Below, piece by piece: positions 1 to 4,989 of a stretch of 5,914 nucleotides of DNA. The stretch's first letter is position 1. The number at the start of each line of letters is the position of its first letter. Location of the stretch: positions 10,378 through 16,291 of the forward strand of contig DBXL01000097.1 of assembly GCA_002309275.1 (NCBI GenBank). The letters run 5' to 3'. The position numbers and the translations under genes are program-made. A model generated the notes under the pieces. That model saw only the letters and a list, made by a program, of their open reading frames with translations. It did no database searches and had not been told where the DNA came from. The stretch comes from Ruminococcaceae bacterium UBA1213. Lineage in GTDB: Bacteria; Bacillota; Clostridia; Oscillospirales; Acutalibacteraceae.

Positions 1-84
1 TCTCAAACACAATCTTCTGTACAGCAGTCATCTGAAACTGAATCATCTCAGCAGTCGGACAAACCATCGGCAGAATCTGACTGA
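1..84 (+). CDS. C-terminal end of an unidentified gene (5' truncated), Ser/Gln-rich tail
   Basis: The first frame is open from the window edge to a TGA at 82-84 and encodes 27 residues dominated by Ser, Gln, Glu and Thr, ending in KPSAESD. Such low-complexity hydrophilic tails are common at the C-termini of secreted, membrane or surface proteins, but no domain is visible and no function can be assigned. A GC-rich hairpin starts 15 bases after the stop, which fits the end of a transcription unit and supports this frame. A second frame is also open across this stretch as far as about position 247, but it would run through the hairpin and into the next gene, so it is less likely. Confidence 0.6.
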   Translation, partial: SQTQSSVQQSSETESSQQSDKPSAESD

Positions 85-98
85 TTTTACAGAAATAC

Positions 99-136
99 TC
101 CCCCCGTTTACATATCAACGGGGGGAATTATATTTT
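99..136 (+). terminator. GC-rich intercistronic hairpin, probable intrinsic terminator or attenuator
   Basis: A perfect 10-bp stem pairs 99-108 (TCCCCCCGTT) with 117-126 (AACGGGGGGA) around an 8-base loop. It is followed by an AT-rich stretch (ATTATATTTT) rather than a clean U tract. It sits between the stop of the upstream gene and the ribosome-binding site of the peptide-binding lipoprotein. There is no room for a promoter between its 3' end and that ribosome-binding site, so transcription of the lipoprotein either reads through it or starts upstream of it. Confidence 0.65.
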
Positions 137-138
137 CA

Positions 139-146
139 GAGGGGGG
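139..146 (+). promoter_or_regulatory. Ribosome-binding site that fixes the GTG start at 153
   Basis: GAGGGGGG ends six bases before the GTG at 153. It is a G-run variant of the Shine-Dalgarno sequence rather than the usual GGAGG. The ATG at 158 is in another frame, so the spacing supports the GTG as the start of the lipoprotein. Confidence 0.6.
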
Positions 147-152
147 TTTTGC

Positions 153-1802
153 GTGAGATGTTCAAAGATATTCATTGTATTATTGGTGATGTGCGTTTCG
201 ACAGCGTTTCTTACGTCATGCAGTGGGAAAAGCTCTTCACCTTATGAGCAGATAATATATTACAGCGTGGAAAGTGAGCCTGTGACTCTTGATCCGCAGA
301 TAGCAAATGACGATTCATCAAGACTTGTTATCATGAATATATTTGAGGGTTTGACAAGGCTCGATGAAAATGAAAATGTAGTGCATGGAGTTTCTGATGA
401 CTGGAAAGCAGATATTTCTAAAATGGAATATACGTTTCACATTCGTGACGGTGCAAAGTGGAATGACGGTTCCCAACTCACTGCACAGGATTTTGTGTAC
501 AGCTTTCAAAGACTGTTTTCTGCAAGTACGGGTTCTGAAACCGCTGAAAAACTTTTTTGTATCAAAAATTCGGAGAAAATCAAAAATAACAAGCTTGCTA
601 TGAAAGAGCTTGGGGTGTATGCCAAAAGTGCAGATACGCTTAAAATACAGCTTGACTACCTTGATCCGCAGTTTTTGCAGTTGCTTTCGGAGCCGTGTGC
701 AATGCCGTGCAAAAAGAGCTTTTTTGAAGGTACAGGGGGACAGTATGGGTTGGAGTATGATAAAATATTGTCAAACGGAGCGTTCTGTGTAGGCGAGTAC
801 GGCTGGGAACATAAAAATTATATCAATCTTGTGAGAAATAATCATTATAAAGGTGAAAGCAGTGCCATTCCGAAAGGTGTCAATATCAAGATAACAGACA
901 GCCCTGAAAATGTATGTAATGCGATACTGAAAGGGGAAGTAGATTGCTATAAAATGGAAACATGGGAGTCGGAGCAGGCGAAAAAAAATAAAATGAATCT
1001 GACCGCATTCAATGATACTGTATGGGGAATCGTTTTCAATATGGAGAATGAGGTGTTTCAAAACAGGGATATAAGAGTATCCATGCTGGAAGCACTCGAC
1101 AGAAAGAAAATTTTGAAAAATCTGCCTGAACGCTGTCAGCCGGCAGAGGATATAGTGCCTGATACCGCAAAGGTAGGGGAAATAGCCTATCGTGAATTTG
1201 TGGGAAAGGGAATGGGAATCAAGTTTTCGGAGGATGCCAAAAGCCGTTTTGAAAAGGCAGTTGACAGCCTTAATGAACATGAAGAGGAATATTACTGGTA
1301 TTATGACTATGAGGAAATAGAGTTTCCGGAATTGAATATTTTATGCTCAGATGAGAGGGAAATGCAGGGAGTTGTCAATGGAATTATCAATGCATGGAAT
1401 GGCATAACGGGCAAATATGGCAATAAAACGCCTGTGTCAAGAGAAGAACTTGCTAAAAGGGTATCTTCGGGAGAATATGATATAGCGATAGTGCCGTTAA
1501 AACCTGTGGGAGAAAGTCCGGTGGATATGCTTGGCTTTTTTGAAAGTACCAATCAATGCAATGTCTGGGGATTTGCTGATGAAAAGTATGATAAAATGAT
1601 TTCGGATATTCTTACAAAAGGGGACAGCTCTGTCATAGACAAGATGGTGCAGGCTGAAAAATATCTGAGTGAGAACGGCATATTTTATCCGCTATATACG
1701 GAGGACAGATATTATGTATCTGCGGAAAACGTGACGGGGATTATATTTCACCCGTATGGTGCAGAAGCAGATTTTTCGTCAGCTGAAAAAATAGGCAGAT
1801 AA
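153..1802 (+). CDS. Oligopeptide ABC transporter substrate-binding lipoprotein (OppA-like, SBP family 5)
   Basis: This 549-residue protein is the extracytoplasmic binding component of a peptide-type ABC importer, anchored to the outer face of the membrane by lipid. A hydrophobic signal peptide (about residues 5-20) ends in the lipobox LTSC, with Cys23 as the predicted lipidated residue. Family hallmarks follow: EPVTLDPQ at 42-49, NIFEGLTRLD at 62-71, the FHIRDGAKWNDGSQLTAQDF-type signature at about 95-114, SNGAF at 207-211, and VRNNHYKG at 227-234. The C-terminal part keeps the PLYTEDRYYVSA-like segment. The length is normal for OppA proteins. It is probably dedicated to peptides, but the exact ligand cannot be read from sequence. 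No permease or ATPase gene is adjacent, so it is an orphan binding protein here. It may share a transcript with the M14 peptidase 77 bases downstream, since neither a clear terminator nor a strong promoter separates them. An MppA-like murein-peptide role is possible but inferred from context only. Confidence 0.9.
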   Translation: MRCSKIFIVLLVMCVSTAFLTSCSGKSSSPYEQIIYYSVESEPVTLDPQIANDDSSRLVIMNIFEGLTRLDENENVVHGVSDDWKADISKMEYTFHIRDGAKWNDGSQLTAQDFVYSFQRLFSASTGSETAEKLFCIKNSEKIKNNKLAMKELGVYAKSADTLKIQLDYLDPQFLQLLSEPCAMPCKKSFFEGTGGQYGLEYDKILSNGAFCVGEYGWEHKNYINLVRNNHYKGESSAIPKGVNIKITDSPENVCNAILKGEVDCYKMETWESEQAKKNKMNLTAFNDTVWGIVFNMENEVFQNRDIRVSMLEALDRKKILKNLPERCQPAEDIVPDTAKVGEIAYREFVGKGMGIKFSEDAKSRFEKAVDSLNEHEEEYYWYYDYEEIEFPELNILCSDEREMQGVVNGIINAWNGITGKYGNKTPVSREELAKRVSSGEYDIAIVPLKPVGESPVDMLGFFESTNQCNVWGFADEKYDKMISDILTKGDSSVIDKMVQAEKYLSENGIFYPLYTEDRYYVSAENVTGIIFHPYGAEADFSSAEKIGR

Positions 1803-1866
1803 GCAAGTGATTCTGACATAAAAATCATGTTTTCAGGTATATATTTTAAGTGCGTAAATTTTTATC

Positions 1867-1873
1867 GGAGGGA
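1867..1873 (+). promoter_or_regulatory. Ribosome-binding site selecting the ATG at 1880
   Basis: GGAGGGA lies six bases before the ATG at 1880. The longer reading from the GTG at 1850 would place this Shine-Dalgarno sequence inside the coding region, and no comparable site precedes 1850. The ATG is therefore preferred. Confidence 0.75.
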
Positions 1874-1879
1874 TCATAT

Positions 1880-2779
1880 ATGCTTGGACATGAATTTGCA
1901 GAGATGAAAGCCGACAGGCAGGCAAGGGAAATGATGATAGGAAAAATGCTGATGGATTACGGCTTTCTGACAAGGGATACGATTGGTGAGAGCAGGTGTG
2001 CAAGACCGATAGACCTGCTGTGCGTGGGCAACAGGCGGAAACAGGTATTATTTGCAGGAGCGTTTCACGGAATGGAATGGCTCACTTCCATGATACTGCT
2101 GAAATTTCTTGATGAATTGTGTTTTTCTGTAATGACGGGGCAGGCAATGTGCGGAGTAAAAATGGGTGTCATGCTCAATCAGAGAGGGCTGGCAGTCATA
2201 CCGTGTGTCAATCCCGACGGAGTGGAGATACAGATTCATGGAGAGGAGAGTGCCGGAGAATATGAGGAGCTTGTGAAGAGTGCAGGGAATACGTCAAAAT
2301 GGCAGGCGAATGCCGCAGGGGTGGATATAAACCATAATTTTGCGGCAGGCTGGGATAAACTCAAAAAGCTTGAAATAGAGAACGGTATCAATAAGCCGTC
2401 ACCTACAAGGTATGGAGGGGAGTTTCCCGAAAGCGAGCCGGAAACACGCAGTATTGCCTCATATTGCCGTTCGGGAAATATTGTCCATGCAGTTGCCTTT
2501 CACAGTCAGGGAGAGGAAATATACTGGAATTACGGGGATTATAATGACATGGAGGCTCTGAAAATGGCAAGAATCATGTCATATTCAAGCGGATATAAAA
2601 TTGCAGAGCCTCAGGGACTTGCAAGCGGAGGCGGTTTTAAAGACTGGTTTGAAGAAAAATTCAGACTGCCTGCATTCACTGTGGAAGTGGGCAGGGGAGA
2701 AAATCCTCTGCCGATAGAGGACTTTAACGGGATATATAAAAAAATAAGAGAAATGCTTGTATTGGGAGTGATACTTTGA
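1880..2779 (+). CDS. M14-family zinc carboxypeptidase, gamma-D-glutamyl-diamino-acid endopeptidase-like
   Basis: This 299-residue zinc metallopeptidase belongs to the carboxypeptidase A fold. The zinc ligands are visible: His63 and Glu66 in FHGMEW, and His208 in AFHSQGEEIYW. The general acid/base is Glu269 in FTVEVGRGENPLP. The NPDG motif is at 111-114, and GVDINHNF at 147-154 corresponds to the substrate-carboxylate-binding region, where carboxypeptidase A has Asn-Arg and this protein has Asn151-His152. The TVEVG-GENPLP ending and the HSQGEEIYW motif resemble the bacterial endopeptidase I subgroup, which cuts the gamma-D-Glu-meso-diaminopimelate bond of murein peptides; this substrate is inferred from family resemblance. 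There is no signal peptide, LysM or other wall-binding domain, so it is predicted to be cytoplasmic, consistent with recycling of imported peptides. The start was moved from the GTG at 1850 to the ATG at 1880 because of the well-placed ribosome-binding site. It follows the OppA-like gene and may be co-expressed with it. Confidence 0.88.
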   Translation: MLGHEFAEMKADRQAREMMIGKMLMDYGFLTRDTIGESRCARPIDLLCVGNRRKQVLFAGAFHGMEWLTSMILLKFLDELCFSVMTGQAMCGVKMGVMLNQRGLAVIPCVNPDGVEIQIHGEESAGEYEELVKSAGNTSKWQANAAGVDINHNFAAGWDKLKKLEIENGINKPSPTRYGGEFPESEPETRSIASYCRSGNIVHAVAFHSQGEEIYWNYGDYNDMEALKMARIMSYSSGYKIAEPQGLASGGGFKDWFEEKFRLPAFTVEVGRGENPLPIEDFNGIYKKIREMLVLGVIL

Positions 2780-2787
2780 ATTTTATG

Positions 2788-2819
2788 TTGATAAAAAGCA
2801 GGTAATGTGTTAGTATAAT
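2788..2819 (+). promoter_or_regulatory. Promoter of the small lipoprotein gene
   Basis: A -35-like TTGATA (2788-2793) is followed by overlapping -10 candidates: TAGTAT at 2811-2816 with a 17-base spacer, and a perfect TATAAT at 2814-2819 with a 20-base spacer. It starts just after the stop of the M14 gene and lies directly ahead of the G-rich ribosome-binding site (2825-2829) of the lipoprotein. Which -10 is used cannot be settled by eye. Confidence 0.55.
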
Positions 2820-2837
2820 AAAAAGGGGGTTTTTTAA

Positions 2838-3320
2838 ATGAAAAGGATCATTGCGTTACTGCTGTGCATATTGGCAATGAGTGCATTGTGCGGCTGTGGA
2901 AAAATATCGGAGTACAGCAAAGATGATGAATATGCCGCCAATGTAAAGAGTCTTGTCGATGATACCGTGAAATATACGAGAATATGGCAGGAGTATGACG
3001 AAAAATTCAACTGCCATGACATTGAAACGGCAAAAGAATATATTTCTTTTCTTGATAAGATAGAAAAAATATGCAGGGAACTTCTGACATCCATGCCGTC
3101 TGAAAAATTTGACAGCAATGATGTATATATCAAGACAGATGCAGGTCAGCTTCTGTCGGTGACATCAGAGATAAAAAACCATATCCAATATGCGGTGGCT
3201 AATGCCGATGACACGCTGTTTCAAAAAGAAAAAGGAGAACTGTTTGCCGAATACATGGAGGACTATGAGAACCTTACGGAAGCATCACAGTATTTGCAGA
3301 CATTCTGGAGAAATGCGTGA
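2838..3320 (+). CDS. Small lipoprotein of unknown function
   Basis: This 160-residue protein has a textbook type II signal peptide: MKR, a hydrophobic core (residues 4-17) and the lipobox LCGC with Cys20 as the lipidation site. It is therefore predicted to be tethered to the outer face of the membrane. The mature part is hydrophilic and charged, rich in Glu, Asp and Lys, and looks almost entirely helical (for example the AKEYISFLDKIEKICRELL stretch and the C-terminal EYMEDYENLTEASQYLQTF stretch). No catalytic or binding motif is recognised, and no family can be named. GGGGG at 2825-2829 serves as the ribosome-binding site, eight bases before the ATG. Its own promoter is just upstream, so it may be a separate transcription unit. 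The gap to lexA (77 bases) contains a lexA promoter but no obvious terminator. Confidence 0.8.
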   Translation: MKRIIALLLCILAMSALCGCGKISEYSKDDEYAANVKSLVDDTVKYTRIWQEYDEKFNCHDIETAKEYISFLDKIEKICRELLTSMPSEKFDSNDVYIKTDAGQLLSVTSEIKNHIQYAVANADDTLFQKEKGELFAEYMEDYENLTEASQYLQTFWRNA

Positions 3321-3367
3321 TTGAGTGATAGATATTTCTTTTAAAAAATCATTTTTGGCAGTACCTG

Positions 3368-3376
3368 TGCTATAAT
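3368..3376 (+). promoter_or_regulatory. Extended -10 promoter of lexA
   Basis: TGCTATAAT is an extended -10 element (TGn plus a perfect TATAAT) 21 bases before the lexA ATG. No good -35 hexamer lies 16-18 bases upstream; the TTGGCA at 3355-3360 is too close, with a 10-base spacer. An imperfect dyad, AGTACCTGTGCT (3360-3371), overlaps the element and is a candidate operator, although it is not the canonical Gram-positive SOS box. Confidence 0.55.
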
Positions 3377-3397
3377 AAAAAAAAGCGGTGATGTGTT

Positions 3398-3991
3398 ATG
3401 AGAAACAGCAGAGAAATGTCAAAGTGTCAGAAAGTAGTATATGAAAGCATAAAAAAGTTTATTGCCAATGGTGTAACGCCTACTGTAAGGGAGATATGTG
3501 ATGATACAGGCTTGTCGTCAACGTCAACTGTGCATTCGCATTTGAGAACGCTTGAAAGAAAGGGCTATATCTCCCGTGATAAAAAGCACCGTTCCCTGAA
3601 AATCGTGGGAGGGGAGTCTGCCATCACAGTTCCCGTTCTGGGGAAGGTCACAGCAGGAAATCCAATATATGCATTCGAGGATATATCGGGATATGCACCG
3701 TTTATGGCATCAAAAGCAGCAGATAAAGAACTGTTTGCACTGAGGGTGTCAGGCGAGAGTATGAAGGACATAGGCATTCTTGATAAAGACGTTGTCATAT
3801 GTGAAAAGAAAAGTTCGGCTAAAAACGGTGATATAGTAGTTGCACTCATAGGCGATGAGGCAACCGTCAAAAGCTTTTACAAAGAAAACGGTCATTTCCG
3901 TTTACAGCCGCATAATCCAAAATTTGAGCCTATCATAACAGATGAACTTGTTATCCTCGGAAAAGTTATTTCGTTGTACAGGGAATTTTGA
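3398..3991 (+). CDS. lexA: LexA, SOS-response transcriptional repressor
   Basis: This 197-residue protein represses DNA-damage genes and is inactivated by RecA-stimulated self-cleavage. The N-terminal winged helix-turn-helix (about residues 8-70) has the family signature TPTVREICDDTGLSSTSTVHSHLRTLERKGYI in slightly varied form. The C-terminal S24 peptidase-like domain starts near residue 78. The self-cleavage site is Ala86-Gly87 in VTAGNP, and the catalytic dyad is Ser121 (SGESM) and Lys158 (EATVKS). Their 37-residue spacing is the same as in E. coli LexA (Ser119/Lys156). All cleavage residues are present, so it should be functional. The ribosome-binding site is modest: GGTGAT (3387-3392), five bases before the ATG. 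LexA usually represses itself, but no GAAC-N4-GTTC box is seen upstream. It lies between a small lipoprotein gene and a membrane-protein gene, with no other SOS gene in the window. Confidence 0.96.
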   Translation: MRNSREMSKCQKVVYESIKKFIANGVTPTVREICDDTGLSSTSTVHSHLRTLERKGYISRDKKHRSLKIVGGESAITVPVLGKVTAGNPIYAFEDISGYAPFMASKAADKELFALRVSGESMKDIGILDKDVVICEKKSSAKNGDIVVALIGDEATVKSFYKENGHFRLQPHNPKFEPIITDELVILGKVISLYREF

Positions 3992-4002
3992 AATAAACTA
4001 AG

Positions 4003-4032
4003 AACGGCAGGTACAGTTTTGTATTTGCCGTT
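4003..4032 (+). terminator. Hairpin after lexA, weak terminator or processing site
   Basis: AACGGCAGGTAC (4003-4014) pairs with GTATTTGCCGTT (4021-4032) as a 12-bp stem, including two G-U pairs, around a 6-base loop. The following sequence is TAAATTTAA, not a run of U, so termination is likely partial and the next gene, starting at 4060, may be read from the lexA transcript. No separate promoter for that gene was found in the gap. Confidence 0.45.
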
Positions 4033-4043
4033 TAAATTTAACC

Positions 4044-4049
4044 AGAGGA
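4044..4049 (+). promoter_or_regulatory. Ribosome-binding site selecting the ATG at 4060
   Basis: AGAGGA ends 10 bases before the ATG at 4060 but only one base before the in-frame GTG at 4051. The GTG is too close to be used, so the ATG is preferred. Confidence 0.55.
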
Positions 4050-4059
4050 AGTGCAGAAA

Positions 4060-4785
4060 ATGGTAAAACAGAAATTAAATGCTGTTTTTAAATCGCAGTC
4101 AATGGTGATATTGATTTTTTTGTTATCTGCATCAGCGGTTTCACTTTCGGTGATTGGCGGTTATTCGTTTATAAGACACCATTCGGCATATCTCAATGTG
4201 CCTTATTTATTAAATGCAGTTATCTGTATGATACAGGCATTTTTAAGGGTGTTTTTTGCGGTATCGGGTATTGCAGTATTCCGACAGGCTAAACATAATA
4301 GCGGAGATATGCGAAAAATATTGAAAATCACAAAAGCCGTTTCATTGATATTTGCCGTGTTGTTTCTGGGATATTCCGTTTACTCCGTTTTTGCGAATAT
4401 TGCAGACCATTTTTTAACGGTTGTGTCTTTTTTCGGTGTGCCGTTTATGATATTTTTGAAATTATCGTCTGTTTTGGTGTCATCTTCTTCTCTTATGAAA
4501 ACGCTTTCAACGGGCGAAAATATCAGAAAAGGGTTTATTTTGTTTCAAGTAAGTTCGTTTGTATCATTTTTATTGAAGTTGTTTTATGCGGGATTATGCC
4601 TGACACTTGTTGTGGCTTTTCAATCCCAAACTCCCATTTTTGATATGTGTATGTTGGGATTGTACGTATTGGAAGTTTGGATTGATATGATGTTGTTTTA
4701 TTTTTCAAACAAGTGTTACACGGCAGTCAATAACAAGGCTGACAAAGTTCAAATGAACTATACATACGAAAGCAGGGCGGAATGA
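4060..4785 (+). CDS. Six-helix integral membrane protein of unknown function
   Basis: This 241-residue protein is very hydrophobic, with six likely membrane helices at about residues 15-38, 48-74, 91-113, 118-142, 160-187 and 192-216. The loops are short, and basic residues (RQAKHNSGDMRKILK after helix 2, KTLSTGENIRKG after helix 4) mark the cytoplasmic side, giving both termini inside. The hydrophilic C-terminal tail (about 25 residues) carries no recognised motif. There is no signal peptide, transporter signature or catalytic motif, and no family is recognised. The start at 4060 is chosen from the ribosome-binding site spacing; starting at GTG 4051 would add three residues. It follows lexA at 68 bases and may be co-transcribed through a weak hairpin. 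A strong terminator overlaps its stop codon and separates it from the ribosomal genes. It uses many T-ending codons (TTT, TTG, GTT), partly a consequence of its Phe/Leu/Val content. Confidence 0.8.
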   Translation: MVKQKLNAVFKSQSMVILIFLLSASAVSLSVIGGYSFIRHHSAYLNVPYLLNAVICMIQAFLRVFFAVSGIAVFRQAKHNSGDMRKILKITKAVSLIFAVLFLGYSVYSVFANIADHFLTVVSFFGVPFMIFLKLSSVLVSSSSLMKTLSTGENIRKGFILFQVSSFVSFLLKLFYAGLCLTLVVAFQSQTPIFDMCMLGLYVLEVWIDMMLFYFSNKCYTAVNNKADKVQMNYTYESRAE

Positions 4786-4801
4786 TTTGCCCTGTTTTTT
4801 T
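4769..4801 (+). terminator. Intrinsic terminator overlapping the membrane-protein stop codon
   Basis: CAGGGC (4773-4778) pairs with GCCCTG (4789-4794). The stem is extended outward by an A-rich 5' flank pairing with the U run, and a seven-T tract covers 4795-4801. The stop codon (4783-4785) lies in the loop. This insulates the strong rpsL promoter from upstream transcription. Confidence 0.88.
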
Positions 4802-4834
4802 GCTTTCATGCCGTGAAATATCTCAAAAAAACAG

Positions 4835-4864
4835 TTGACAAAATGCATAAAAGTATGCTATAAT
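4835..4864 (+). promoter_or_regulatory. Strong sigma-A-type promoter of the rpsL-rpsG (str) operon
   Basis: A perfect -35 TTGACA (4835-4840) and a perfect -10 TATAAT (4859-4864) are separated by 18 bases, with a TGC extension (4856-4858) immediately before the -10. Transcription would start near 4871, giving a leader of roughly 120 bases ahead of rpsL. This is the best promoter in the window and suits a highly expressed ribosomal-protein operon. Confidence 0.92.
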
Positions 4865-4886
4865 CAAAAATTGCAGGCAGTATGTC

Positions 4887-4965
4887 TGTATGGGATAAAG
4901 GTGTTGTGAAAGTTGAATAGATACTTTTTTGAGTGTCAATGATTTTTATGACAAAGTCCCATATA
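4887..4965 (+). promoter_or_regulatory. Structured 5' leader of rpsL, possible ribosomal-protein-binding element
   Basis: TGTATGGGAT (4887-4896) can pair with GTCCCATATA (4956-4965) as a 10-bp stem with two G-U pairs. It closes a region that can form two small inner hairpins: AAAGT 4909-4913 with ACTTT 4923-4927, and GTCA 4935-4938 with TGAC 4949-4952. The whole structure ends nine bases before the rpsL Shine-Dalgarno sequence. Ribosomal-protein operons are often controlled by such leaders; that this one is a regulator is inferred from its fold and position only. Confidence 0.45.
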
Positions 4966-4973
4966 TTTTGAGC

Positions 4974-4982
4974 AAGGAGGTG
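4974..4982 (+). promoter_or_regulatory. Near-perfect ribosome-binding site of rpsL
   Basis: AAGGAGGTG is almost fully complementary to the 16S rRNA 3' end. GGAGG ends nine bases before the TTG at 4990 and four bases before an out-of-frame ATG at 4985. A stop codon (TGA, 4969-4971) lies in the rpsL frame just upstream, so TTG 4990 is the only start that gives the conserved S12 N-terminus. Confidence 0.85.
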
Positions 4983-4989
4983 CAATGAA

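Noticed and set aside
771..1280. 169-codon open frame on the minus strand
   Set aside because: It lies entirely inside the OppA-like gene, has no ribosome-binding site or recognisable domain, and its His/Phe/Ile-rich composition is what antisense reading of this coding sequence gives.
1808..1836. Small hairpin between the OppA-like gene and the M14 gene
   Set aside because: Pairings are four to five bases, mutually overlapping and not followed by a U tract, so it is not credible as a terminator.
1813..1845. Possible promoter (CTGACA and TATATA) before the M14 gene
   Set aside because: The spacer would be 19 bases or more and the -10 is only AT-rich, so it is too weak to list as a feature.
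1850..1879. GTG start at 1850 adding ten residues to the M14 peptidase
   Set aside because: The best ribosome-binding site (1867-1873) would fall inside the extension, and no site precedes 1850. The ATG at 1880 is better placed.
3565..3870. 101-codon minus-strand frame inside lexA
   Set aside because: It is antisense to conserved LexA residues and has no independent support.
4882..4920. Possible 12-codon leader peptide in the rpsL leader (MSVWDKGVVKVE)
   Set aside because: Only a poor ribosome-binding site (GCAGG) precedes the ATG, and there is no run of regulatory codons. A frame this short is expected by chance.
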